From Clarkia xantiana subsp. parviflora (Eukaryota; Streptophyta; Magnoliopsida; Myrtales; Onagraceae): a stretch of 64,000 nucleotides of DNA. The notes under the pieces were generated by a model. It was not told the DNA's origin, ran no database searches, and saw only the letters and a program-made list of their open reading frames with translations. Position numbers and translations under genes: made by a program. Below, one piece after another: positions 9,694 through 20,764 of the stretch (positions are counted from its first letter, which is position 1; every line of letters begins with the position of its first letter). The DNA lies in NCBI GenBank assembly GCA_036873135.1, contig JAPTYO010000002.1:23214452-23278451 (forward strand), written 5' to 3'.

Positions 9694-10065
9694 GTGTCCC
9701 CCCATTGATCTTGGAGGTGATACCTGATACCTTGATTGTTCCTGCCTAATGTTCGCCCTCAGACGCTCCCTTCTATCTAGCTTGTCCTCCATAGCTGCCA
9801 TTAGTTCGGACGTAATGTTGTATGTCCGGGGGTTTGTTCTTGCTTGATGGGGTGGCTGGGGTTGTGGCTGGTTCACTGTTAAATCTGGGCGGGCGTTTGT
9901 TGAGGAATTTTGTTCATCAGGAAGTGGATGTTCATCGTTTCTCACTTCTTCATGTTCTCTTTCCGTGGTTGCCTGCTGGCTTACCACTGGAGCTTGCCTA
10001 CTTCTCACTGCAGGTGCTTGGTTGCTTCCTCCTACAGGTGCTTTCCCCCTCGCCCTCCCCCCCAA
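9694..10065 (-). pseudogene. T1 gag N-terminus
   Basis: Begins MGGRARGKAPVGG about 77 bp downstream of the 5' LTR and runs about 120 residues of low-complexity Gln/Pro/Asn/Arg-rich sequence, as is usual for Tat-like gag N-termini. It is cut by the hAT MITE. Confidence 0.75.
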
Positions 10066-10118
10066 CTTTCTTCCTATTTGTTGCCATTGAGCGCAAGTAG
10101 TAGGCTACTTGGTTTTTG

Positions 10119-10142
10119 CTCAAATCCAGTGGACGGCGCCAG
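10119..10142 (-). other. Primer-binding site of T1
   Basis: Read on the minus strand, the LTR end …GTGCAAACA is followed by CTGGCGCCGTCCACTGGATT. The TGGCGCCGTC core is identical to the site of T2 at 24930. The priming tRNA was not determined. Confidence 0.7.
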
Positions 10143-10886
10143 TGTTTGCACACGAGTCTCCTTCGTGGGCTTCTTCTTCTCGAACTCCTCCTTCTTGGGC
10201 TTTCTCCCTCCCGAATCTCTACTTCGTGGGCTTCTTCTTCCGTTTCCTCGCTCCCTCTCCTTGGTTACCTGCAAATGGGCACCGAGGGGTCCCGGTTAGC
10301 CCACTCCGATGCTTAAGTAAGTATAAGCTTTATAGAGAGGTAATGAGCTTAGAGAGAGAGTGATTGATTACCTTCAAATGAGGAGAGAGATCTCTATTTA
10401 TAGAGTTCCTATTGGACCGCCCCGGTTCGATTTCCTGGTCCGGTTGTGGCACTTTCGTAATATAAGTTGGTCTTGACCGTAAATAAGGCATGTTTGACCT
10501 CGGTTCTACTGTAGATAAGCTTGATATGGCTAAATGTTGGTAAATGGCCACCAAGGGCGAGCCCCGGTCGAAATATCATCCGGGATAGGGTCCGGGCAAG
10601 GGGAACTCGCCCGGACGGAGGGGGATACCCGGATAGGTATCCCCGGAGCCTTGCTCGGGTACCCGAGTGAGAGGGCCTCACCCGAGTACCCGAGCAGGCA
10701 GCTCTCGCTCGGGTTACCTCCTAGGGATTTTCGTCCCTCGGGGCTTTTCGGGTGGATTTCGCCACTCGGGTGTTTTTTGGGCTTACGTGTTGGGCTTCGG
10801 GTGTCCGTTCTCTAAGTTTCGAATTATAATCGATCATGGTCCATTTATCAGATCCAATTTATAATAGCTTGGGCGTATATCCAACA
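10143..10886 (-). repeat. 5' LTR of T1 (744 bp)
   Basis: On the plus strand it starts TGTTTGCACACG and ends GTATATCCAACA, giving TG…CA termini. A TATA box (TATAAATA on the minus strand, about 10393-10402) and the conserved TTAAGCATCGGAGTGGG motif (10300-10318) are present. CCTGA follows the LTR, but the partner duplication lies outside the window. Confidence 0.88.
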
Positions 10887-11521
10887 CCTGATACTACTGT
10901 AGGTAACTTATTATATCATACTATACGATTCTGTATGTGATATTGTCATCTTCTTGCCTTTGGAATTTCTAATATCTTTCCAAGTAATTGTCGAAGTCCG
11001 GATTGTCAAAGTCCTAATTCTATAGGATGTTAAAAGTCAAAACCCCAACAGAAATGTTAAAGTTTTTTTACAATAAATTTGATGAAGAGCAATATAAAGA
11101 AAATAATATAAAAAGAGTACTTTAAATATTTTATCAAAGATTACATTTGTAAACGTTGGTAACTAAAAAACACATATTTAAACCAAAAATATTATTATTT
11201 GTACTCCTCGAAAACTCTGTCCACATTACCACGCCACGTTACCATTCAATATTTAATGGCTAGTATAGGTAATTACCTGGCCATTTAGTCCCAAAAAATA
11301 GAGTTGACAAATTTTTTTCCAAATAAAATTACGTATTTCACTGATTATTTTAGTAACATGTATAAAGAATAAATTTATAAATATATATATAATACTAGCC
11401 TAACAATAAAGAAGGATGTCCAATGACAGACTATTTTTGTAACGCAATAGTCCAATCTAGTATAATACTATGAATACTCTACATTTCTCTGAAACCTTTG
11501 GACAAGCATTCAACTCACGCT
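10887..11521. other. AT-rich spacer between T1 and F-box relic
   Basis: No gene, repeat family or regulatory motif recognised. Probably ancient intergenic or 3' flank of the F-box pseudogene. Confidence 0.4.
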
Positions 11522-13465
11522 CTAATCCCGCAACCTTGGAAGAATCTTGACCAGAAATCCGGGCATTCCTTTCCCGAGAAAAGGGGCACTATTTAGCAGC
11601 ACACCAATGATTTCATGCAGACCGAACCAGCCAGGATCATAATTATCAAGGGTGATCTTCTTCAAGTGAGTACGAAAGCATGAAGGTATATGCCTCAAGA
11701 ACAGGCTGTCGCAGTGCATTTAATTGGCTGTTTCAACAGTCAAGATTTACATGTCAAGAAACAAAACACAATTGTAAAGTGTAATATATACATAATAATG
11801 ATTTGAACTCATTACCATTGCAAAGCTAAGATGTGGACATCTTATGAATATCATTCTACACCAGTCGCTATCGGTTGGATATACGCCCAAGCTATCATAA
11901 ATTGGGCCCTATAATTATGCCACAATCGATTATAATTCGAAACTAGGAAAAAAGGACACCCGAGGCCCAACACTTAGGCCTTAAAACACCCCGAGTGGCA
12001 AAACCCACTCGGAGGACCCCGAGGGAAAAAAAACTCATCGGAGGTAACCCGAGCAAGGCCTTGGGGATACCCACCCGGGTATCCCCCTTTACCCGGACGA
12101 GTATCACTCGTCTGGACCCCTATCCCCGGACGATATTTCGCCCGGGGCTCGTCCTTGGAGGTCATCATCGAACACTTAACCATATTTAACTCACCTAAGA
12201 TCGAACCGATGTCAAATACACTATACTTACGGTCAACACTAATTTATATTACAAGACTGCCAAAACCGGACCATAAAAGCACTGGAACCGGGGCGATTCA
12301 ATAGGAACTCTATAAGTAGAGATCTCCTCTCATCATTTGAAGGTAATCAATCTCTCTCTAAGCTCACTTTATCTCTCTAAAGCTTATACTCATTTAAGCG
12401 TCGGAGTGGGCTTACCGGGAACCCCCCGGTGCCCAATTGCAGGTATCCAAGAGAAAAGGAGCGGGAATACGAGAAGAGGAAGCCCACGAAGAGCGAGAAT
12501 ACGAAAGAAGAAGCCCACAAAGAGACCCGTGTGCAAACACTATCCATGTATATCAGGATGGATTCAATACCGGTAATGTTGAGTTAGGTCACATGTTCAA
12601 ATACCGGGATTGTGGCTTGCAGTTCCGGACAATATTCATGAAGATAATAAATAGTCTGCATATGTCCAATATTAGACATTTAATTAGCAAAACACAGTAA
12701 GTAAAGAACAACAAATTAGAAATTCATGAATTCAACAAACCATACATGAAGAGCATGATCTAACATGTCAGATTCTGCACCCTTGAAAGGCTATTTAAGA
12801 GCTTACAGTAACGCTTGGATGCACTACTGTCTAGAACATGGTAGAATTGATCATCATCCACCAAAAGTTGGGCTGCCCATAGTTGCATAGTAGAGCCGCA
12901 TATGCAGTAATTAGTGGGCGGGAGGTCACCCTCATATTGGAATAATCTCAAGTTGTCTAAAAAAACATACTTGATATCCTGAACAGTCACTTCCATAATA
13001 ATAACCATCATCAATTGACAACCTTTCAAGTTTGTGAGAATTCACATTGATAGTTGTAAGGTTGCCCCAAGAACAATGCCAAAAAAATCAACTCTTCCAG
13101 TAATTGATGAGAAAGCAACCTTTCAGTCGATTCATTATCCACAAAATTGACACATTGAAGTTTTAGGTTCTTAATATTGGGAAGACATACCATTGAAGGA
13201 ATACTCATAGTAAGACACATGAGGTCAAGCTTTACCAGCGACCGACACCCAAATAGGCAACAAGGCAACAATATTGAGGGTTCATCATGCCAAAAATTTA
13301 AAGAGAGTTGTTCAACATTGTACTGAACAACCGAAGTAATCCAAGTATTGATACGAGATGCATCAGTGCAACCCTTCTCGGTAAATGTAAGAGAGGACGA
13401 TACCCAAGAAGACCCAACAAAACTGATCCATCAGTGCATCAGTGCAACCCTTCTCGGTAAATGTA
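11522..13465 (-). pseudogene. F-box/LRR/FBD-type protein gene remnant, split by a solo LTR
   Basis: Two separated minus-strand blocks belong to the plant F-box/LRR/FBD family. Block 1 (about 13430-13026) reads leucine-rich repeats such as Cys-Leu-Phe-Gly-Cys-Arg-Ser-Leu-Val-Lys-Leu-Asp-Leu and Leu-Pro-Asn-Ile-Lys-Asn-Leu-Lys-Leu. Block 2 (11719-11522) resembles the FBD tail (Leu-Lys-Lys-Ile-Thr-Leu-Asp-Asn-Tyr, then a Leu-Leu-x-Ser-Ala-Pro-Phe helix). Family members would be substrate receptors of SCF ubiquitin ligases. No F-box is found at the N-terminus. The middle is disrupted by the solo LTR at 11873-12539, and the frame between blocks is broken (12760-13029 in part). A 29-bp direct duplication (13361-13389 and 13437-13465) lies at the upstream edge. 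Confidence 0.7.
11873..12539 (+). mobile_element. Solo LTR of the T1 family, TSD CTATC
   Basis: Similar along its length to the T1 LTR but in the opposite orientation. It starts GGTTGGATATACGCCC, with the first T mutated, and ends GTGTGCAAACA. A perfect 5-bp duplication CTATC flanks it (11868-11872 and 12540-12544). Length 667 bp. It carries a TATAAGTA box near 12311 and CATTTAAGCGTCGGAGTGGG at 12391-12410. The solo structure implies recombination between two LTRs after insertion into the F-box gene. Confidence 0.92.
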
Positions 13466-13521
13466 GATAATGCACAAATCCACAAGAACCTGAAAACAAG
13501 CGACTCTAACAAAACAAGAAA

Positions 13522-14196
13522 TCACCTCCAAGAAGAATAACTTCTTTTCCTCAATATACTTCCATGGTTGTTCCTAAACTTCGTGCTATGTTCTTCAATC
13601 AATGTATGTTCCCTCTCTTTCTCGAGCCTCTCCTTCTTCAACCGCTCTTCCATCAACTCAACCAAACTCTTCTTCCCACTTCTCTTTTCTTCTTCTTCTT
13701 CAACCCCACATCTCTTCAACCCTTCACTTTCAACATTCTCCACATTTGCAGTATCAACACCTCATTTCTTCTCAAGATACCATGGCAGCTTCACTCCTTT
13801 ACCAGCTACTCCATACCCCAACATATGCTTCTCATCCTCTGCACTCACCACCTTTGGAGCCTCCTCCTTCTTCATCTTCTTCCTCTTAGACCCATCTTTG
13901 GAACCAGATACATCGTCTAATTTTTCAATTAGATCGAAGATCTTGATGCCCTCAAATAGATTGATGTGGCCGGAGTTCTTAACGGTTTCAAGTTTGGGCT
14001 CAACGACTAGGGTTTCTAGATAAGCCAAACCGCAAGCTGCTCGAAGCCGATCAAGCCAGAACTCAGCATCACGTTTTCTTTGCTGCTTGAGCTTCTCTTC
14101 TTTAGCTACAGCTTCTTCATCCATTCGTACTTTCTCTTTGTTATCTTCATTGTACACGTTCCATCGCTTCAGTGGCAAAATGTTCAGGCCTCCCAT
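13522..14196 (-). pseudogene. LENG1-like / Cir_N-domain protein with premature stop
   Basis: Starts MGGLNILPLKRWNVYN, the conserved N-terminus of plant homologues of leukocyte receptor cluster member 1 (a Cir_N-type domain, presumed nuclear). Conserved Gly-His-Ile-Asn-Leu-Phe-Glu and Gly-Tyr-Gly-Val-Ala-Gly-Lys-Gly-Val-Lys-Leu-Pro-Trp-Tyr blocks follow. Codon 145 is TGA (13764-13762). The same frame then continues for 79 further codons with the family's acidic patch and Lys/Arg/Glu-rich helix, ending at 13522. A single nonsense change therefore truncates an otherwise continuous frame. A splice acceptor (TTTGCAG, minus strand, just upstream of 14217) suggests a leader intron, so this is not a processed retrocopy. 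It may still be expressed as a 144-residue form. Start choice is certain from family conservation. Confidence 0.72.
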
Positions 14197-14216
14197 GATG
14201 GATATATATGACTCCT

Positions 14217-14700
14217 GCAAACCAAATTATGAATATTTAGAAGAAAAAAAAACTTGAGTCCATTCAAAAAGCGTAATCGAATCTACAAAATGCAATTTGA
14301 ACATCAATTTGATGCAAAATTAACATAAACAGCCGTAAATTTAACAAGAACTAGAATTCTTCTAAATAAGAAAGTCGCACGTGAAGAAGCAATCTGAATT
14401 CGCCAATGTAAGGCACACTAAATCGCCAATTATTTCTAATAGAATCACACATATTGATTCTTGCGAACAAGCAACCAGAAAATCGATGAATTTACTGTTG
14501 ATCTTGTAGGAACTTCCCTACGAGGTACGCGCTCGCGGAAATGTTTTTTTTTTTTTTTTGGTTAAAAAATGAATGTATGACTAAAATTTTTTATTGTTCT
14601 AATGGTTATCAAGTTTGTCCGGTCTTATGAGCCGTCAAGTTTGCCATTTCGAGTTATATATATTTATTTGGGCTGAGCCCAATATCTATGAAGCATCATG
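14217..14700. other. Upstream region of LENG1-like gene
   Basis: Presumed leader intron and promoter of the minus-strand gene. A T(18) tract is at about 14544-14561. No other gene seen. Confidence 0.4.
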
Positions 14701-14705
14701 CATGT

Positions 14706-15898
14706 TGTCACAAGGGCTAAATTAGGGCTAATTTTGTGCCTAAGTATAGCACTTGCTAGCGTGATTCTCTCTTCAAAAACACCAGCCAAACACGGATCCA
14801 ATGCAACAGACGAAGTTCACGAACAAGCCAAAAACGTGGTAAAGGACTAGGGAGGCACCAATGATCTAACAACAAGGATAACACGTAGCAAACATAAATA
14901 AACCGCAGCAAACAAGATAAAGATGTGTAATACTTGCCTTTATTACTCAAAGAAGGTCATGCGCCTGAATTGCACCCACTCAATTTAGACGCTCACAACC
15001 ACTCCTCAGTGTTGCCCTAGTTGGGTGAACAAAAACTTATTTACAACTCAAGTGAACTCTCCCTTATATAGATCCGAAAATCCTAACACTCTTAGGAGAA
15101 TTCTATCTATATCCATTTATCTAGGTCCTAAATCTTAAGTTAAGATATATATTTATAACATATATATATATATCTTAACTCACAGTCTTCCATCAATATA
15201 TATATATATATATATATATAAGTTCCCTTAATATATATTAGGTTAAGATATATATATATATATCATAACTTACAACATCCCACAAATATATAAATCTAGG
15301 ACCTAATATATATCCAGACATATATCTTGGGCGAATTTCTTTGCCTTGGCAGCTAAGAATCCACACTGGCAGCCCTAAATCTCGGATTTACCTCCATTCT
15401 CGCAGGCATGGGCTTGTCTTTCCATCAAACACTGGTTTGCAGTCATTCTGGTCCAATTCTGCCTTCCTACGCGCTGGGCACTTGCAAAGCAAGAGCTGGG
15501 CCCGTAAGCACTTGGCTGGCAGCTCGCCTGGAAGCATTTGCTGTGCACCGAGCAGGCACTTCCCAAGAACGGAGCATACATTATCCAAGCACGGGGCTGG
15601 AACTTAAAATGCACGAGACAAACACTTGACCAGGTACAAGACACACACTTCGCTGATACAGAACAATCCCGGGATGAGCAAGGGACAAACACTTACGGGA
15701 CACGGGGCAAACTCTTTGACGGATGCGGGACAAACTCTTGACCACGGATCGAATCCCACCATTGTACATCACCCAAAACACATTGTACACCATTACGATT
15801 TACCATTTTTGCTCTTGAATCGCTTGTTGAGATTGTGAATCATGTCTATCATAGCCAAATTCACGCTTCCCAACAAGTCACATTTTAGGGGTGTGACA
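14706..15898 (-). repeat. 3' LTR of the gag-protease element
   Basis: Plus-strand ends TGTCACAAGGG … GGGGTGTGACA. A TATA motif (minus strand) lies near 15064. An AT dinucleotide run is at about 15196-15220. Confidence 0.9.
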
Positions 15899-16299
15899 AA
15901 CCTCCCCGACCACTCGTAGTCGACGCCTTCGTCGACACGGATTCGCAACACTCTGCATCCCAAGGCCCATATTCCCTTCAAAAGCGCGCCATCTCCTCTG
16001 CCTCACCAATCCTCATGTGAGCCTCGCAACGGTCTTCATGAGAACTTGATGTAGATGCCACTTTCAAGCTTCTAACTTTGTGCAATGCTTCAACTCCTCC
16101 GCGAGCTGAATGCTTATTTGGCGCAGGCAAACACACATTTCCCTTGGAATCACCACGCATCTTTCCGCTTTTCCTTAATGTCCCGCAACTCCGCGCTTTG
16201 CTCCTTTGCCTTCTTGGTCCTTGCCTTCACGTCTGGACTTTGTCTCGTCCGAGACCACGCTCTCTGCGTTAACTGCAACCTTGACAATCACTCGACTTG
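15899..16299 (-). other. 3' untranslated part and polypurine tract of the gag-protease element
   Basis: The purine tract on the minus strand is at 15899-15915. The rest, up to the stop codon of the protease frame at 16300, shows no further polymerase domain in any frame. Confidence 0.6.
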
Positions 16300-17290
16300 T
16301 CAAGATGGTCTTGTCACCACTCGATGGCAGCTCACTTTTTGTTCCGAGTCGCCCACCTTAGGCATAGGTGCCCTCGTACTCCCATCCAATCCATCCTTCA
16401 ACAAGCTGGTCTGGCACACTATTCCACCAATGCGCCCCAAGAATCCGACGTCGCGAGCGCTGGAATCACCCTTCTCCTTATTTTTGAGAGGAGCACAAGA
16501 ACGCTTTTTCCACACTTGTTGAACTGATCCACTGCGCCTTGACTTGTATCGCGCACTTGCACTCGTCTTGGCCTTCCTGGCAGCTTCATTCCCACATCGC
16601 CTTCCACGTCTGAGTTTCCCACGCTCGTCTTGTTCCGGCTGAATTGGATACTCTTCCTGGACGTTTTCTTCATGTTCCAGCTCATGTGCTAGCTGCACCG
16701 CTGAGACATACTCAATCGACCTCATTGCCTCTGGGACTTCACGGACACCTGGCACAAAACAGGGTTTCTTCGGGTCGTTGATCATTATTCCGCTAACATA
16801 AGGCATTACCATCACGTTGTTGCTTGTAAGGAAGCTGTTTCCAAGGATGAAATTGTAGTCATCCATTGGCACCACCAGGAACTCGATCGGGCCACTCCAG
16901 TTTCCAATCTTCGCTTGGACACGCACAATGCCCTTCGTCGTCATGCTTTCTGAGTTCGCCGCTTTGATACGCCCTGAGTACTTAGTGACCTTGAATCCGA
17001 GATTCGCACACGCTTTGTCCAAAAAAAGAGAATGTGTAGCTCCAGTATCCACCATCACCACCGCATCATTTCCGTCTAGACAAGTTTTAACACGGACCAA
17101 TGGAGTTGCTTTTCCCTTAGTTGCTGTCAACGCTCCTAACACTTGCATTGGAGCAATCTGGGTCACCGTCTCTTCCTCTTCATCCGACATTTCAATAATC
17201 TTCCTTATAGCACTCAATTTCTCTTTACTTCTTTTGGGACAGTCACGAGCTTTGTGCTGCCCGTCGCAAATATAGCATATGTGCGTTCTT
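16300..17290 (-). pseudogene. Zinc knuckle and aspartic protease of the gag-protease element
   Basis: Read from 17290 downwards, a CX2CX3HX4C zinc knuckle (Cys-Tyr-Ile-Cys-Asp-Gly-Gln-His…Cys-Pro) is followed by about 40 residues of acidic linker. A retropepsin comes next, with the active-site strand Val-Asp-Thr-Gly-Ala-Thr-His-Ser-Leu and the flap/second strand Asn-Phe-Ile-Leu-Gly-Asn-Ser-Phe-Leu. The protease active site is intact. About 120 basic, low-complexity residues follow, and the frame ends without entering a reverse transcriptase. The zinc knuckle is separated from gag by one in-frame TAG at 17301-17299. Confidence 0.85.
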
Positions 17291-17298
17291 AGATCCTT

Positions 17299-18201
17299 CT
17301 AACCTGTCTCATTAGAGTTGCATTTGTCCGGCTTTCCATTAATGGGTTGGGGCTTGAATGTTCCCTTCCCTTTGTCACGAGGCTTGGACGCTCTCTGCTC
17401 CTTACCATCGCGGCTAGCATCTTCCGACTTATTTAAGGCTCGAAGCTCGATCAATATGTCCGCAGCGATGATCGCAGTCTTCAAGTCCTTAGCTCCTCGA
17501 GGTTGTAACTCCACCTGAGCTCAATCTTGTAATCCCTTCACAAAGTGAAAGAGCCTATCCTCCTCTTCCATACTCAGGATATCTGTCAAGATCGCTGAAA
17601 ATTGCTCGATGTACTCACGAACCGAACATGTCTGCTTTAAGTTCAAAAGCTTTTCATGGGCCACCCAAGCACTATTGTTTGGCACTTAACGAGCTTTTAA
17701 CTCTGTTCACAACTCTGCCCAAGTAGACAAAGGTTCCTCCCCCATCGCATCGCACGAAGTTAAATAAATTCTCCATCAAGCAATCACATCACCTTCGAAG
17801 TATGCAGTCGAGCACCTTACTTGTTTTGACTTAGGAACTTCAGCATTTTCAAAGTATTGGTCCATTCGCCATAAAAAATCTTCCAATGTCTGGGAATCAC
17901 AAACACCTAGAAAGGTTTTTGGCTCACATACCTTTACTTTCACATCGGAGCGACGATTTACACTCTTCTATATCAACTTTAGGTCTTCACGAGCTGAATC
18001 CGCAAAGAATTCCACCTCACGCAGCCGATTTCCTTGTGTCACACATTTTGCTGCAAGATCTGCCAACCGAGTTTCCACTCCTTTCTTATGCTCGTACAAG
18101 TTGATCAGTATTGTCAGCACGTGTTTTATGGAATGATCCTCTTTAGTATTTTCTTTAGCAATAATTTCCCCGCACTTCGTTATGACCTCTTCCATCGACA
18201 T
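17299..18201 (-). pseudogene. Gag of the gag-protease element, with in-frame stops
   Basis: A coiled region near 18201-17970 is followed by a gag core with Tyr-Phe-Glu-Gly-Asp-Val-Ile-x-Trp-Trp (about 17800-17770) and a Glu-Tyr-Ile-Glu-Gln-Phe helix (about 17600), then a basic stretch before the zinc knuckle. At least three in-frame stops are visible: TAA near 17687, TGA near 17523 and TAG at 17301-17299. Each fits a C-to-T change at a Gln or Trp codon. Confidence 0.75.
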
Positions 18202-18262
18202 GTCGCAACTTCTTCAAGGACTCCCTTGCACGCAGCTCTGTTGGACATAGCTCTGATACAAC

Positions 18263-19460
18263 TGGCACAAGGGCTAAATTAGGGCTATTTTGCGCCTAAG
18301 TATAGCATTTGCTGACGTGATTCTCTCCTCAAAACCACCAGCCAAACACGGATCCAACGCAGCAGACGAAATTCACGAACAAGCAAAAAACGTGGCAAGG
18401 GACTAGGGACGCACCAATGATCTTTAACAACAAGGATAACACGTAGCAAACAGAAATAAATCGCAGCAAACAAGACAAATATGTGTAACACTTGCATTTA
18501 TTAGTCAATGAAGGCCACACACCTGAATTACACCCACTCAATTTAGACGCTCACAATCACTCCTCAGTTTTGACCTAGTTGGGTGAACAAAAACTGATTT
18601 AGAACTCAAGGGAACTCTCCCTTATATAGATTCGAAAATCCTATCACTCTTAGGAGAATTCTATCTATATTAATATATCTAAGTCCTAAATCTTAGGTTA
18701 AGATATATATTTATAACATATATATATATCTTAACTCACAATATTCCATCAATATATATCTAAGTTCCACAAATATATATCTTAACTTACAACATCCCAC
18801 AAATATATCAATCTAGGACCTAATATATCTCCACACATATATCTTAAGCGAATTTCCTTGCCTTGGCAGCTAAAAATCCACATTAGCAGCCCTAAATCTC
18901 GGATTTCCCTCCATTCTCGCAGGCATGGGCTTGTCTTTCCATCAAACACGGGTTTGCAGGCATTCTGGTCCAATTCTGCATTCCTGCACGCTGGACACTT
19001 GCTGAGCACGGTCTGGGCACGTACTGAGCACGGGCTGGGCACTTACTAAGCACGGGCTGGGCACGTACCAAACACTTGGCTGGCAGCTTGCCTGGAAGCA
19101 TCTGCTGTGCACGGAGCAGACACTTCCCAAGCACGGGGCATGCATTGTCCAAGCACGGGGCTGACACTTAAAATGCATGGGACAAAAAATTGAGCAGGTA
19201 CGAGACACACACTTCGCTTGTACGAGACAATCTCGGGATGAGCACAGGACAAACATTTACGGGACGCGGGACAAACTCTTGACCACGGATCGAATCTCAT
19301 CAACTCCACTTTGATGTCAATTATTACAAATCACCAAAAACACATTGTACACCACTAGGATTCACCGTTTTTGCTCTTCAATCGCTTGTTGAGCTTGGAA
19401 AGCATGTCTATCATAGCCGAATTCATACTTCCCAACAATGCACATATTAGGGGTGTGCCA
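18263..19460 (-). repeat. 5' LTR of the gag-protease element
   Basis: Plus-strand ends TGGCACAAGGG … GGGGTGTGCCA. Adjacent minus-strand primer site is at about 18244-18262. It lacks the AT expansion seen in the other LTR. Confidence 0.9.
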
Positions 19461-19465
19461 CATGT

Positions 19466-20764
19466 CCATTAGGGAGAACTAAAGGACTTGGGGAAAAAGA
19501 CAATGGTGAATATATATATATATATTCTCTAAACGGACAACTTAAGAACTGTATTAAAAAATAAATAAGACGTACAGTCGTTTTTATTTTAAGAAGACTG
19601 TATGAGTTTTTATATTGATTAATTATAATTATTATATTTACGGACATATCTTTAAAATATATAATATAATATATTATTAGAAAACCTTTTTACATATAAA
19701 ATAACCAATTAGAGTAACATATAATAGATTATAATTATTTAATTACACTTCATAAATTTAAAATATATCAGAAGAAGTAAAAATAAATAAATTTACTATT
19801 ATTAAAAAATATAACTCTATTTAATTATATTGCATTTTATGTATATTTTAAAATTCAGAAATATTAATTATATCATGTGGCGAAATATTTAAAAATTGAA
19901 ACTAGAAGTTGTATAATAACTTCAAAATCGCTCTTATAATTATTATCAAATTTAAATAAACATATTTTTTTAATGAGATGAGAGATTTAACTTTATAAAA
20001 ACAATATTTTATGTTTACTTTCTAAAATTATTATTATATATATACTATAAATTAATCAAGACGGTCAAAATCAAACATTACGTTTAAGCATATTGTTAAA
20101 TTAAAGGTTATTAAACTATACTAAACCCACTCCGACGGATGGACCTACGAATTTGAACTGTCTATTCAATTGTATCCATTCATTCATTCATTCATCCATT
20201 TATTTGTTTGTTGTTCTTATTATTATTATTAATAATAATATTGCGTCAATCATACCCCACCCGACCAACTCCGCAACCATTCACGGAAATAGGGAAAGGA
20301 AAGGATTGCATTACGAATCCTAACTTTTATCTAAGATAACTAACTAGTACCCTAAATACTTAAAACTATAGCATTTATGGTATCCAAATTGTTGGGAAAA
20401 AATGGTATGTAAATTCATTTTTTCTTGCACCAAACAAAATTCATTTTCTCTGTAAGCTCCGTAAATATCAAATTAAAGCAGTTTAGTAGAGTTGTGAAAG
20501 GTAAAACTACACTGTATAATATATTGTATATACAAATATTATATAATTATTCTTTCAATAAGAAGGTACGTGAAAGAAAGATGAGGATGCACCCTTACAT
20601 TTTTTGAAGTTTAGTGTGGAAGGTGATCCAAGTTATATGTTGAGGGTGCATCGCTGCAAATTTTTGTCTTCCAATGGAAAAGACCGATTCAAGTTGAGTT
20701 TCTAAAGAATATGCCATAGACTAGAAGAGTACACACATACAGTCAATATCTGAAGAGGAGGAAT
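19466..20764 (+). promoter_or_regulatory. AT-rich intergenic region and promoter of the membrane-protein gene
   Basis: Very AT-rich, with no ORF or transposon termini recognised. It must hold the promoter of the gene starting at 20765, but many TATA-like motifs occur and none stands out. A short trinucleotide run (TTATTATTATTAATAATAATA) is at about 20218-20241. Confidence 0.4.

Larger units (their letters stand above)
1..10886 (-). mobile_element. Tat-like Ty3/Gypsy LTR retrotransposon T1, non-autonomous, left end outside window
   Basis: Minus-strand LTR element. Its 3' LTR ends at base 38 (motif TATATCCAACA) and is followed on the plus strand by the complement of a polypurine tract (39-52). 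The same LTR terminus recurs at 10873-10886, closing the 5' LTR. Reading leftward from the 5' LTR come a primer-binding site, gag (10065 to about 7400), aspartic protease, a second gag-like module (6872-6099), a tandem-repeat block (5390-5905) and an oppositely oriented ORF (4393-5043). No reverse transcriptase, RNase H or integrase can be read. The element is interrupted by a Copia LTR array (1121-4244) and a hAT MITE (9000-9693). The layout resembles the gag-only class called TR-GAG. The outer target-site duplication cannot be checked because the left LTR is cut by the window edge. Confidence 0.85.
14706..19460 (-). mobile_element. Gag-protease-only LTR retrotransposon, TSD CATGT
   Basis: Complete LTR element of 4755 bp on the minus strand. 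LTRs of 1193 and 1198 bp (14706-15898, 18263-19460) are flanked by a perfect duplication CATGT (14701-14705 and 19461-19465). A purine tract (GTGGTCGGGGAGGTTT, minus strand) abuts the 3' LTR, and a methionine-type primer site (TTGTATCAGAGC) abuts the 5' LTR. The internal region of 2364 bp encodes only gag, a zinc knuckle and a protease. There is no reverse transcriptase, RNase H or integrase, and no room for them. The two LTRs differ at many positions, including an AT-repeat expansion in the left copy, so the insertion is old. Confidence 0.93.
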
